The position numbers and the translations under genes are program-made. A stretch of DNA of 64,000 nt, from assembly GCF_048544455.1 (NCBI RefSeq), contig NC_133529.1, forward strand, positions 46,663,456 to 46,727,455, written 5' to 3'. Source of the stretch: Silene latifolia (lineage: Eukaryota; Streptophyta; Magnoliopsida; Caryophyllales; Caryophyllaceae). The stretch's first letter is position 1. The number at the start of each line of letters is the position of its first letter. Below are positions 48,018 to 58,915 of the stretch, piece after piece. The notes under the pieces are model-generated. The model was not told the origin of the DNA and did no database searches. It worked only from the letters and a program-made list of their open reading frames with translations.

Positions 48018-48305
48018 ATGAATGATTTCATCCTTAAGACTCTTACTATAATCGAGAACAACAACAGTTTCATCCGCCGGTTCCTCCATATTGAGGAAAG
48101 TTTCAGGAGCTACCTTGCGGATGCTCGATCCGTTTTGAAGGACGCCAAAGAAGATGGCTTGACGGAGCGGCGATTGCGGCTATATGACGACGATATAGCA
48201 ACTGCTGAACGGAACCTCCAAATAGCCAAGGAAGAGAGGACGGATACGATAGAGGAGAATAAGATCCTCTATGAAAATATAAGAATTGCATTTTTATTAA
48301 TGTAA
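48018..48305 (+). CDS. Small helical protein ORF inside the CACTA element, function unknown
   Basis: A 95-aa frame (MNDFILKTLT...) that I cannot assign to a family. It is highly charged and predicted by eye to be helical. About residues 24-85 form an amphipathic stretch with many Glu, Arg, Asp and Leu (YLADARSVLKDAKEDG, AERNLQIAKEERTD), which suggests a coiled coil. It has no signal peptide, membrane segment or metal-binding cysteines. It is markedly richer in GC than the DNA around it, has an AAAATGAA start context and a TATA box upstream, and is followed by a (TA)n tract. It may be a captured host fragment or a conserved accessory of this CACTA family. An antisense 62-aa open stretch over it is taken as a shadow. 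Confidence 0.5.
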   Translation: MNDFILKTLTIIENNNSFIRRFLHIEESFRSYLADARSVLKDAKEDGLTERRLRLYDDDIATAERNLQIAKEERTDTIEENKILYENIRIAFLLM

Positions 48306-48327
48306 TTTTTTTTTTAATTTATGTATT

Positions 48328-48332
<5 letters not shown>

Positions 48333-48394
<62 letters not shown>
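48333..48394. repeat. (AT)n microsatellite
   Basis: An AT dinucleotide tract of about 60 bp in the CACTA element, just downstream of the 95-aa ORF. Confidence 0.95.
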
Positions 48395-48398
<4 letters not shown>

Positions 48399-49347
48399 TA
48401 TGTTTATCTTGCTTCTTCATCTTGCTTCTTCATTGTTTTACTAACTAATTATGCGAACAATACTTAAACAAATAACATAATGGTCGATAAAAATACATAC
48501 ATGCAAAAGAAATAAATAGAAAAAGAAAATAATGACGATGAAACTAACGTGTGATTTGCGTAGATTTACCGATAAATACTGAACGTAAGAGACGATGAAA
48601 TCAACAAAGTGACGGCGAGAAGATAAAGCGACGATGAGAAAGAGAGAAAGAGAGAAAGAGAAAGTGTGTGTTTTGTGTTTGTGTTTGTCTGTTGTGTTTG
48701 TGTTTGTGTATTAAGGGTTGTGTGTTGTGGCTGCAGCAGACTTGTGTTTGTGTTGTTTATAGTATGGAAGGTATTGACAACGGTTATTAAACAACAACCG
48801 TTGTCAAATATGTTTTAACAACGGTTGTAAAAAACACCCGTTGTCAAATATGTTTTAACAACGGGTTACAAAAGTAACCGTTGTGATTACTTTTCACTAA
48901 CTTTGCGCCAATTTTGCGCCAAATTATTAACAACGGTTGTGCATGTGTGACCCGTTGTTAAAACTAATAACAACGGTTTTTATAACCATACCCGTTGTAA
49001 TTAAGTTTAGTAAAATTCGCGCCATACATTCTACAACGTCTATTGTGATTTTCGTGAATAATCGTTGTTAAAGGGGCGTTGTAGTTGCCTTGATTTGTAG
49101 TAGTGAGGGGTACAATTTTGAAACACCCGGAACTTGGAAATTTCATCATCACCCTCAATTGAGTACCCCAACTTTGAATGCCGATTCCCTTATATATCTC
49201 TTCAACTAATTCAAGATATGTCATCTTTGTACTAGCTAGAATAAAACATTGATTCCCTCCTCTATAAGTTACACATCCATATTCCTCCAACACTTCTCCA
49301 TCCCAATAACAAATAAGAGGAAAATCACAAATTTCCATTCTATACAA

Positions 49348-49840
49348 GAAAATTGAACAAATTTAGTATAAATCAACTAACTATAACCTAATTTCCCTAA
49401 AATACATACCTAAACAACAATTAAAATACATAAATCGTTCATCTTAATTAGGGTTTCGAAATTTGGGGGTTTTTTTAAACAACCTTCAATTAACACATAT
49501 AAGTTGTAGATCTAAGCACAAAACAACATAATTACCAACAATGAAGACAAAATAAGCTAAATCTACATTTAAAAGATGAAATTAAATAAGTTAAAACAAT
49601 TAAATTACCTTGCTAATTAGGTAGAATGTATAATTTGAAAAGCAAAAACCCAATATAACGCCGGAGACACGCCGGAGATTCGCCGGAGATAAGTGTGGGG
49701 TGAAGAAAAAAGAAGGGAAGTGAGGTTTGTTGTGTCGCACTTGGGGTGTTTGTGAGGCGGAGATGGTGAATGGTTTGTATTTTTTGGTATAAACCGATGG
49801 AAATACACTACATTTGTTAAAAAAAAAAAAAAATCTGAGG
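49348..49840 (-). other. MULE 5' untranslated region
   Basis: AT-rich sequence between the MuDR N-terminal domain and the right palindrome array. It contains a poly-A tract (about 49819-49832) whose counterpart, a poly-T tract, lies inside the left array end (46225-46236). Short minus-strand open stretches of 63-107 aa here are low-complexity and not supported. Confidence 0.5.
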
Positions 49841-50013
49841 AAACACGCCATACGTATTGGCGTGTTTATTAGAGAAGACACGCCATACGTAATGGCTGGT
49901 TCTATTTGTTTCCAATAACACAACTACTGGACTTGGGTTGGAATTTTAGACTGATTAAACACGCCATATCTAATGGCGTGTTTTCTGAACTAAACACGCC
50001 AATACGTATGGCG
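49841..50013. repeat. Right palindrome array of the MULE, cut by Retand
   Basis: Four palindromes of the AACACGCCATACG...TGGCGTGTT type. The last one runs straight into the TGTTATAG start of the Retand LTR. Confidence 0.88.
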
Positions 50014-52512
50014 TGTTATAGATACCCAGTATCTGCTGAGACTCCAACAAACACCCGATGATTATCGGACTACAACATGCTTTGGAATCGCGGCGTTTGA
50101 TCGACAGTTTGTGTACAACTTTACGTCGGAAAACTTAAAACGATTTTGAAAATAAAATATTTCAAAACTTTCCAAAAGTACCTGGAGTGTTTAATGCACG
50201 ACGACGGGGTCGCAATGACACTAACTAGACTCAAAACCGACACCGGACCAAAAACCGACTCAAAAATTCAAATCCCGACTCCAACAACGAGTCAAACCGA
50301 GTCAACCACCAAAAACAAACCATTTCAAACTTTCTATACTAAGATTTCCCGGATTCATGAATGGTCAAGTACCAAACATGTGACTACAAATTCTAGGATA
50401 GAACAAATCATGATTGCACTTGTGTGAAAGTGACAGGACAACTCGAAGACCCGCGACGTGGCTCGCGCCTTTTTGAGCAGCCCAGGTGGCCACGTCGCTC
50501 AAAACTCACACAACCACTCATTTTCCTATAAATACCTCTCAAATGCCCCCATTTGAGAACTTACGCGAGTGTCCTCCCCCTCTTTTCTTCCTTAAACTTC
50601 TCGACTCGACTTCTTAAGTCACAATCCGACGCGTATTTACGACCTACCGATCGTAAATACAAGCCTTACACATTGTTTGGTACCGTCATCGTGCATTAAA
50701 TCACTTGACCGACCACTTCGACCACTACACCGTCACTAATCTTAATAAAACACTCTTTTTACTTACCAAAACGGTTTTAAACCGAGTCTTTTCCGACCAA
50801 ACGAGTTGTTACACTTACGTCGGTTTCTCGCCATAACCAAACATGTAAGTATGAGGGTGTAACAATCCTTCTTTTATCATGTCTTCATTTGTTTTATGAC
50901 TATAACATGCTAAAACATGCATAACATGATCCAAAACATGGGATAAACGAGCCAAAACTGAGTTTAGGCCTGAGGCAGAAGCCCCTTATTGTGCACAAAG
51001 GCTCGTGCCTCAATGGGGGTGCCCAGGTCAGAACTCAACCGTGTTTGTTCTCGTCTTTTCCCTCTAATTCATTTTCATATTTCTAATCGGTTTTTACCAT
51101 TTCAAATATTTTCAAACACTTTTTTATTTTATTTCATTTGTTTTAACCATAAAACATTTTTCACCATTGGTTCCTCATACCATGACGGTTAAATCCGTGT
51201 TTCGGTGATAATATTTGGTTAATAACATTTAAAAGGTATTTTAAAGCCTTTTATTTCATTTTTGGGAGGTATTTTAAAGCCTTTCATCATTTCTTTACAT
51301 TTTCAAAACAAGCATATTAGTCACCAACACAAAGTCATCCTTGGTTCTACATACCATGCCGGATTTTAACCCGGGTACGATGATGAGTATCGACTAATTA
51401 CATTCAAATGAACTTAAAACAATTAGTTCATAATTATTTTTAAAACTATTCATGTCAAGCTTGCCAAGTCGAACCCGACACCGAATATCATCAAAATAAT
51501 GATGATTATTCGAGTCTCGTTCCTCAAATCAACAAATGCGGTCTTAACGACCCTTTCAAATAAAATTGGGTCAAATACCCATTTTTCAATACGTTATATA
51601 AAAGTTTTTCAAAAGGTCAGAACACGACATACAACCGTTGGTTCACCCGCGCCTAAACAGGCCCCTTCTTTCTTATTTCCAAAACCAGGGGAGACCCCTT
51701 GCACTGCCAACAGGCTCGCGCCTCATGTGGCCGCCTGGTGCAGGGTCAGTTCCCTTTCCAGCATTAGTCTAGGACGATCCCGACTTCGGTTAGTCCGGAT
51801 ATAGGATGGATCAGATGACTATTTGCTCATTCAAAATCATATTTGCAAAATGCTTCATTAAGACAAATGGATCACGTTATGCACCATAAACCTAATACGG
51901 TAAATGGATGTTTAATTTCCATCTTGCATGCAAATCAATCATTAATCCAACTCGACATCTTATACTTGATATTTGGATTAAATCAACCGACTTAGAAAGC
52001 TCTCACATGTTAGGTTTAAATTATTGGATGCGCATTCATGCATTTAAACCGTTTTATTAACTTTTGCATTCAACCAACCAAGATCGATCAGTAGAGGCCG
52101 CTACCGCGGGAGGGATTGGGTGTCTGATTAAAGGACTTCCCAATACGTACCTTCACCTCTTACTCAGAAACTTTGGATAGTGGACGACCTTATCCAGGTC
52201 GTACAAGAGTCATTCTAGAGATAGGATGCTAAAGAGGGACGATTTCCTTATCTTTAGTACCTATGTCAAACGCTGCTTTGTGCTTCGATTTGAGCGAGGT
52301 ATAAAGTGGATTTCGAACGGGTTCCAAGCATCCCACAAATGCTTGGTGGCGACTCCGAACATCTCTAATCGTTTCGAGACCCTTACCGAGATGAAACCGA
52401 CCGATCTAAAACGATCCGGTCGAAAGCATTTTTTACGCCGCCGAGCGTGGCTTTCAAAAGACTGATGCGCGTCCGCAGATCGAACCGGACCTGCTGGTGG
52501 GCCATGTCCACA
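50014..52512 (+). repeat. 5' LTR of the Retand-like element (about 2.5 kb)
   Basis: The start TGTTATAGATACCCAG is placed where the MULE palindrome ends. The end CCATGTCCACA is placed three bases before the primer site. Both limits rest on TG...CA and context, because the partner LTR is not in the window. A TATA box lies at 50526-50536, and several CTCGCGCC-type motifs occur. Apparent short ORFs inside it are not supported. Confidence 0.75.
50526..50536 (+). promoter_or_regulatory. TATA box of the Retand-like LTR
   Basis: CTATAAATACC, about 510 bp into the LTR. It is a textbook plant TATA box and likely sets the U3/R border near 50560. Confidence 0.75.
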
Positions 52513-52515
52513 GAT

Positions 52516-52533
52516 TGTCGACTCCGCTGGGGA
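52516..52533 (+). other. Primer-binding site of the Retand-like element
   Basis: TGTCGACTCCGCTGGGGA resembles the TGGCGACTCC-type sites of Tat/Ogre elements, generally attributed to tRNA-Arg. Confidence 0.65.
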
Positions 52534-53040
52534 AAACTCGGACACTTACGTCTTTGTGATCCCTAGATGGTGAGACTCGAACGAGGTCTTGGTTGGAATG
52601 CATTAATTGATATTACGGTCACGGTCGGGTTCCTTGCCCAGGCCCACAACCTAACCTTCATCGACCAATTGGCTGGTCTCGTCGGCGTGAGTTTTCTCAT
52701 CCCCGCGTTTCGAATCCTGATTGAGTCAAACATACCATTGACATCACACATTTCTGTTTCGTCAAAGAGCTTTCATCACTTTCAAGCACGAGGCTAGGGC
52801 ACCCTCCTTACACATTTTGTTTGGACTGGTATCCCTCTCGAAAATCGAGGTTTGATCGCTTGGTGTGTAACCCACCCTTTTAAGCCAAAACCCGTGTCAG
52901 CATTACGCATAATATAATGAACTGTGAGTGCTTATGTGTTATGTGATCATAAGTCCTTCCGTGTCATTTTCAAACTTTCAAAAACACCTTTTTGCGCCGT
53001 TATAATGGCCATTTCAAACCTCGGTCTTTCGCCGACCGTT

Positions 53041-53280
53041 ACACGCCTTTCTAGGCCGTCGTAATGACAATTTTCAAACCCGCTTTTTATAACCATTTCA
53101 ACACGCCTTTCTAGGCCGTCGTAATGACGATTTTCAAACCCGGTTTTTATAACCATTTCAACACGCCTTTCTAGGCCGTCGTAATGACGATTTTCACACC
53201 CGGTTTTTATAACCATTTCAACACGCCTTTCTAGGCCGTCGTAATGACGATTTTCAAACTCGGTTTTCTACAACCATTTC
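53041..53280 (+). repeat. 60-bp tandem repeats in the Retand leader
   Basis: Four consecutive 60-bp copies of 'acgcctttctaggccgtcg...aaccatttca'. Copies at 53101 and 53161 are almost identical, and degenerate half-copies flank both ends (52985 and 53285). They lie between the primer site and gag. Minus-strand translation gives a repeated NRHYDGLERRVE peptide, which I take as incidental. Confidence 0.93.
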
Positions 53281-53965
53281 AAATCACCTTTTTACGCCGT
53301 TATAATCGCCGCGTCTTGACACGGATTTTAACCCGTTTCGCGCCGACAATGGCTCTTTCAAAACCCGAGAAAAGCACACACCCTTTTCTCGAGACACTTT
53401 CGAGATCCCGAGGACCATGCACCGTCCCCGAGACCTCTTCAAACATTTCAAACTCGATTTTCAAAACATACAATTTTGAATTTAAAAAAACCGTCTTGGG
53501 AGGCAATACCTTGTTTTCTGAGCCGATTCAAACTCAAACCGTCTTTTGCAAATAAACTTAACACAACCCTTTCAACTGATCGACTTGCGGAGATCTCTAT
53601 CTTCGGAAGCCGTCCACAAAGCGACAAATGAATCTTTTTGAAAATTTCTATTTTCGAAAACTTCAGTCCACCATTCCAATTCCGCCTCGTGTCTATCGAG
53701 TCGAAGCAAACGCACTTATGGGTCTTTACTTATGAGTCGTATCACCACGAGACTCGTCCAATGGCGTCACGCCGCTACATTGGACACGTGTCAAAAGTTC
53801 GGTCAACACCGTCACGTCATAAATCGAGTCAGCACCGAGGTACCACATCCGGTCATCCTTGTCTTGTTGAGTCTGATCTTTGTCTCGTCCTTGTGTTGTC
53901 TGCGTTCAGTCTTCGAACCGTGTCGGATTGAGTTGTAATGTGAGCCGTTTTTCTGCCTCAGAGCC

Positions 53966-55222
53966 ATGGCCCCGTCTTCAACTTCGTCTGTCAACAACAA
54001 CAACAATGATAACAACAGAGATGTCACAACTGCTCAGGTAGCCAACCTGCTCACCGCTCTTAAGGTCACCCTGGATCGTGTCGAGACCCGTATCGACACC
54101 CTGGAAAACAAAGAAGCTGGAGAACATAACACTCCACCTCCGATCAAATCGAAAAGGCTTAAGCTCTTGGAAGAACAGCTCCTAGCCCGGGGTAACAATA
54201 TCCATCTTGAGAACAACCGAAGGTTCGAACCTGTTGGGGATCAACTACCCGACAACTTTACCCTGACTGATGTACCTAAATTCAAGGGAGTGGAGGACCC
54301 GCTCAGTCATATTCGAGCCTTCAAAGACTACATGGCCATAAAAGGGGTCAAACAGGAGCTCTTCACCCGGATCTTCCCATCATCCTTGGAACCGATCCCT
54401 CGCCAATGGTACTACTCCCTTGACCCGAAGAACCTTACTACCTGGGATGAGGTCGCAGTTGAATTTGCTAAGCAATATGCCGACAATGTTGAAATCCAAG
54501 CCAATACCCGTACCCTTGAGGTCCTAACCCACAACGACAAGGAGGGATTCACCGAGTTCTTAACCCGTTGGAGGAGGGTAAGTACTCAGCTGGTCAGCAA
54601 GTCGAGTGAATCAACCTTGGTGGAAAAGTTCGTCAACAATCTCCGCCCAGTGTATGCCAACTTACTGAGGTATCAAAATATTAAGACCTTCCAGGATCTG
54701 CAAATTCTGGGGACACGCATTGAAGATGACCTCCGAAAGGGTGTCCTAGCCAAGACCACTGGCAGAGGCTACCAGGGATCCACCTCAACCGGATCTCGCC
54801 CTTATGGTCAAAAGAACAAGATCGATGAGGTCAACCTCGTCGAACCATCTGCTAAGAGAGCTGAGCGCCCCCAGAGAGTGTTCACTAATATAGGGTCAAC
54901 TTATGCAAGTGCCCTGAAGAGGCTCATGGACCAGGGAAAGTTACAACCAATCAGACCCACCCCGGATCCGACCGATGCTAAGAAATCCCGCTCATGGAAC
55001 CCCAATGCCTACTGTCAGTACCATCAAGGGAAAGGGCATGATACAGAAACCTACTTCAAACTCAAACACATCATCCAAGACATGATTGAGAAAGGGGAAT
55101 TGCCTCTACCCCCACCGACTATGCCGAACAACAAAACAAATCCTCTCGGAAAAACACTATCTCCAATGATGAACCAACTCTGGACTGCTCTCACCTCATC
55201 CTGCCAATTGATGACGAGGTGA
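53966..55222 (+). CDS. Retand-like Gag
   Basis: A 418-aa frame from MAPSSTSSVNNN. Gag packages element RNA into particles. An N-terminal Asn-rich and coiled-coil segment (LTALKVTLDRVETRIDTLE) is followed by the retrotransposon Gag core (GVEDPLSHIRAFKDYM, PRQWYYSL, FAKQYADN, LTRWRRVS, FVNNLRP) and a CYH-type knuckle region (CQYHQGKGHDTETYFKLKHII) where one Cys is replaced by Tyr. The last ~25 residues are probably frameshifted, because the usual downstream text continues in another frame from about 55150. Confidence 0.85.
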   Translation: MAPSSTSSVNNNNNDNNRDVTTAQVANLLTALKVTLDRVETRIDTLENKEAGEHNTPPPIKSKRLKLLEEQLLARGNNIHLENNRRFEPVGDQLPDNFTLTDVPKFKGVEDPLSHIRAFKDYMAIKGVKQELFTRIFPSSLEPIPRQWYYSLDPKNLTTWDEVAVEFAKQYADNVEIQANTRTLEVLTHNDKEGFTEFLTRWRRVSTQLVSKSSESTLVEKFVNNLRPVYANLLRYQNIKTFQDLQILGTRIEDDLRKGVLAKTTGRGYQGSTSTGSRPYGQKNKIDEVNLVEPSAKRAERPQRVFTNIGSTYASALKRLMDQGKLQPIRPTPDPTDAKKSRSWNPNAYCQYHQGKGHDTETYFKLKHIIQDMIEKGELPLPPPTMPNNKTNPLGKTLSPMMNQLWTALTSSCQLMTR

Positions 55223-55842
55223 ACACCTTGGAGAAAGATCCCTCGGACGGGGTATTTGTGTTTAGTGCCGCAACTATGCTCACCATGTTCCAACAGGTTG
55301 AGGAAGCCATAACCAGCCTCTCCGAAAGGATTACCCGACTTGACGATGCCTACCGCCAGCTTATCTTCAATCCTCCACCACCACGCCTGAGGGAGAGTCC
55401 CCCGAGCGCCCAAAACTACCCTCACCAGGATGGATTGCTCCCGCGACCATTCTGGCATGCACCTTACAATAATCATTCTCACAATAATTATCCTCACGAT
55501 AATCACCCTCACAATAATCAACCCCACAAAAATTACCCTCACAGAAATATCCCTCAAAAAAATTGCCTACCAAAGAATACCCCTCCATGGCGCCTCCGAG
55601 ATCCTGAAAGCAATGGCATCTGGAGAGATGATGTTGAAGATGTCTATATCGTCCCAGGGAAAGAGAAACGGGCGAAAGAGATCGGTCACCTTACCCGGTC
55701 CGGACGCCCCTATCAGAACCCGAACAATTCAGCGGTCGCTCCAAACGACCAAGTCGTCCCGGAAGTAGACACTCAACCAAGAGCCCCTGAGGATTCGATC
55801 CTCAAACAGCTTCAGAAGGCAAAAGCCGAGATCTCGATCTGA
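55150..55842 (+). pseudogene. Gag-protease linker of the Retand-like element
   Basis: A frame overlapping the end of Gag (open from before the Met at 55219) encodes LILPIDDEVNTLE, a coiled-coil stretch (VEEAITSLSERITRLDDAYRQL) and a His/Asn-rich tandem repeat (about 55470-55565, unit near NNHSHNNYPHD). It ends LTRSGRPYQNP...LLKQLQKAKAEISI-like text, the usual Tat linker before protease. It was probably fused to Gag originally. Confidence 0.7.
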
Positions 55843-57649
55843 CAACTGATCGTGACATCCTTTGAGCATCGACAGGCTTTGCTACTGCCTTGGGAAAATT
55901 AAATGTGCCCTCAACCTCTTCCCCTGAAGAAATAGTGGCACATATGATGAGGGACGCCATGACTTGAACATCCCAGTCGTCTTCTCTGACGAAGATATCC
56001 CTCCCTTCGGAGCTAATCATAACCTTGCCCTGTACATTACCGTACAATGTCTCAAGAAGAATGTACCCATGGTCCTTGTAGATGACGGATCCGCGGTAAA
56101 TGTCATTCCCCAAGACTCGCTCACAAGTGGGTATTAAAGAAGCGATTTGGTCCCAACAAATAAAGGAGTACGCGCTGCGACGACACTCGCCGCAAGGTCG
56201 CGGGGCTCATCACTCGATCGCCGCAACCGGACCCTTTGGAAAGGCAAACCGGTTTTGGTGGTCGACATCGACGCCTCCTTCAATATGCTTCTGGGACGCC
56301 CCTGGATTCACGCCGTCAAGGCAGTTACCTCAACTCTCCACCAGAAGATCAGGGTCCCCTTCAACGGGAAAATAATCACAATTCCTGCTTCCCCGATCAA
56401 AGCTGACATGAGGAAGGGAATAGCCTCCCAGACCATTGAGGAAGATGATAATGAAATGTGGGGATTCCAAGATGTGAATGCCATAACTGATGAATCAACA
56501 CCCTTTGATTGTGACCCGTTTGCCAACCTCACAGTCAACCGCATCATGATGCGCCAGGGTTACTTCCCGGGTCTGCCCCTCAATCCACTAAAGAGCACCT
56601 TACCTCCCTTGAAACAGGCTAAGGTCCCCAAAATTCCCTTCGAACTGGGATATGAACCTACCAATGAAGATATCCAAGAGATGAACCTCCTAGTTCGGAA
56701 GCGTAAGAAGCACGGAGTTATCCTCCGTCCATATCATCTGACCCTCAATGTATACTTTGTCCCCGAGGGAGAATCAGAGCTCTACCATGGCTTTCCGGAG
56801 CCGATCTATAACTCTGTGGCCAAGGCCAGGTACCCGGGTGTGGAAGTCTTCCAGGACTGCTACTTCATCCCCAACAATACCGAAGCTGCATCAACTGAGT
56901 CTAAGCCGTTGTCATGCCTCGATGGGCAAGCCATCACCCTCCTCTTTGGAGAAGATAACATTAAGCACCTCGACTATGAGGACATTATCAACATCGCCCT
57001 GAAGGACAATCAGTTTGACCCAACTGCCTTGATCTCCGACACTGACCCGGAGAAAGCTACACAGGGCTGGAGGAAAACCGTCAAATGGACCGATCGTCGA
57101 GGCCGCATTCTCAAGATCACAACTGGAGAAGGCCCTATGTTCAAAGAGGGAAGTGGAGAAGAATCTGAATCTGAGTCTGAGTCGGAGTCAGAGTCTGTCA
57201 TAGCTCCTAACACTCCCGATGTCCCAGTCAAGGTCCCATTCCCACTATTTTATCACAAGGCCGTGGCTGATTCAGAGGCTGAGTCTACTAGGGTCACCCC
57301 CACTCCCATGAAAGGTGACAACCCGGAGCCTGTTCCAGGGGCCACCTCCTCTGCTGCGTCGCCTCTGACCGACCATGAGATGTCTGTCCTCTCCGAGCAT
57401 CTCGCTCGTGTCAACTTAATGAACGCTAAGTTTGCTTATGACTCGTCTCAATTTAACTGCAATGCAATTCTGAATGACTATGAGGAATTTGACTTGAGTG
57501 ACTACCCACCTCACCTAGCCAAAGAACTTGACAAACGGGAAACCCGAACCCCCATTATTGAGGAGACTGAACCTATTAACGTAGCAACCGACAACACACC
57601 TCAAGAACTTAGGATATGGACAACCCTGGACCCCTTGGAGAGACAATAG
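55843..57649 (+). pseudogene. Retand-like protease and linker to RT, frameshifted
   Basis: The aspartic protease active site reads VLVDDGSAVNVIP at about 56076-56112, with FGANHNLAL upstream in the same frame. The rest of the domain (VVDIDASFNMLLGRPWIH, about 56255-56310) lies in a different frame, inside an open run 56147-57649. That run continues through a Ser/Glu repeat (57161-57200) and an acidic linker. A TAG at 57647-57649 stands where the family normally reads on into RT. Confidence 0.8.
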
Positions 57650-58915
57650 TTCATTGACCTCCTCCACGAATACAAGGACGTATTTGCCTGGTCCTACAGA
57701 GACATGCCTGGGATTGACAGGGAAATTGCAGAGCACCGGATACCCATTAAGCCCGGAGCTAAACCCGTGAAGCAGAAGCTACGCCGGATGCGTCCTGAAT
57801 GGGCCCTAAAAATCAAGGAAGAAGTGGATAAACAATTCAAGGCTGGTTTCATCAAAGTGTCGAATACTCGATTTGGGTGGCCAACATTTTTCTGTCTTGC
57901 AGAAGAAAGACGGAGAATTCGGGTTTGCGTCGACTTCGAGGATCTGAACAAGGCGAGTCCAAAGGACGACTTCCCTTTGCCACATGTTGACATTCTGGTA
58001 GACAACACTGCTGAACATGCTCTCCTATCATTCATGGACGGGTATGCCGGGTACAACCAGATTAAGATGGCTGAGGAAGACATGCACAAGACTGCTTTCA
58101 CTACACAGTGGGGTACATATTGCTACACAGTCATGCGTTTCGGCCTCATCAACGTTGGGGCTACCTATCAAAGAACCGCTACCACTCTCCTACATGATAT
58201 GATGCACAAGGAGGTAGAGGTGTATGTTGACGACATGATTGTCAAATCAAGAGAACGGGACGGCCACATCAACGCCCTTCGAAAATTCTTCGCTCGTCTG
58301 CGGAAATATAACATGAGACTAAATCCTCAGAAGTGTGTATTCGGGGTCACCTCCGGATAACTCTTGGGACACGTCGTCAGCAAAAGAGGCATTGAGATTG
58401 ATCCAACCAAAATCAAAGCCCTTCAGCAAATGCCTCGGCCTAGGAATGAGAAGGAGATTCGGGGATTTCTCGGTCAGGTCCAATACATCAGCCGCGTCAT
58501 TGCCAAGCTCATCATGATTTGTGAACCAATATTCAAGAAACTTCGCGCCTCCGATCACACTGATTGGGACGACGACTGTCAAAAGGCCTTCGACAGGATA
58601 AAGGAAATCCTATCCAAACCTCCTGTCCTCATGCCACCTCAACCAAGGATTCCTTTATCCCTATACGATCACATTTATTCTGCATACACGACCATGGGAG
58701 CAATGCTAGCACAAACAGTCGACGGCGAAGAACGAGCCATCTACTACATCAGCAAAAAGTTTGTTGAGTACGAGACAAGGTACACCCAACTGGAAAAGAC
58801 ATGCCTTGCCCTAGTATGGTCAAAAAAGAAGCTGCGGCATTATATGCTCAGCTACACGGTCCACATCTACTCTAAGATGGACCCAATCAAATACATCTTC
58901 GAAAACCCGTACTAA
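57650..58915 (+). pseudogene. Retand-like reverse transcriptase and RNase H
   Basis: RT text runs from FIDLLHEYKDVFAWSY through VCVDFEDLNKASPKDDFPLP, FMDGYAGYNQI and active site YVDDMIVKS (about 58224-58250), then LLGHVVSKRGIEID and the RT-linked RNase H (YYISKKFVEYETRYTQLEK). It synthesises element DNA from RNA. In-frame TAA at 58358-58360 and a frame change near 58910, giving a TAA at 58913-58915, break it. The RT core motifs are all intact. Confidence 0.9.

Larger units (their letters stand above)
47368..49105. mobile_element. Non-autonomous CACTA element, TSD agg
   Basis: The right end reads CACTACTACAAATCAAGG in reverse and the left end CATTACTACAAATACAGG, imperfect CACTA-type terminal inverted repeats. 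Perfect 3-bp duplications agg lie at 47365-47367 and 49106-49108. Subterminal zones (47395-47640 and 48777-49080) hold many copies of AACAACGGTT/ACCGTTGTTA in both directions, as expected for En/Spm-type elements. Length is 1738 bp with no transposase. The middle carries a 95-aa ORF and a (TA)n tract. Confidence 0.88.
46472..49347 (-). pseudogene. Chimeric MuDR N-terminal domain and plant mobile domain gene, split by CACTA
   Basis: Minus-strand blocks are 49347-49108 (MuDR N-terminal ubiquitin-like fold: ICYWDGEVLE, YRGGN, LVEEIYK), then 47366-46935, which finishes that domain (MDIFVEVS) and runs straight into a plant mobile domain (VEWHFPNSVAHQFG, HKIDKRG, YDPYMVWYRD). An 85-bp GT/AG intron (46934-46850) follows, then a basic C-terminal exon ending at 46472. 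With the CACTA element and its 3-bp duplication disregarded, all blocks share one frame. One in-frame TAG (46654-46652) breaks the last exon. Transposase DDE and zinc-knuckle regions are absent. The plant mobile domain occurs in transposons and in host MAIN/MAIL-type proteins; this copy is transposon-borne. Confidence 0.75.
45818..50013 (-). mobile_element. Mutator-like element with palindrome-array ends, interrupted by CACTA
   Basis: Both ends are built of about 30-bp palindromes (AACACGCCATACG...TGGCGTGTT), eight on the left (45818-46213) and four on the right (49841-50013). The sequence between palindromes is also inverted between the ends: 'aaaattccaacccaagtc' at 45890-45910 against 'gacttgggttggaatttt' at 49931-49948. 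Inside, on the minus strand, is a MuDR-type N-terminal domain joined to a plant mobile domain, split by a CACTA element. The core transposase is missing, so it is a deletion derivative. The Retand element cuts the right end; the left boundary and any 9-bp TSD could not be fixed. Confidence 0.72.

Noticed and set aside
53300..53506. Minus-strand peptides over the 60-bp repeats and leader
   Set aside because: Follow from repeat periodicity being a multiple of three; no start context or homology.
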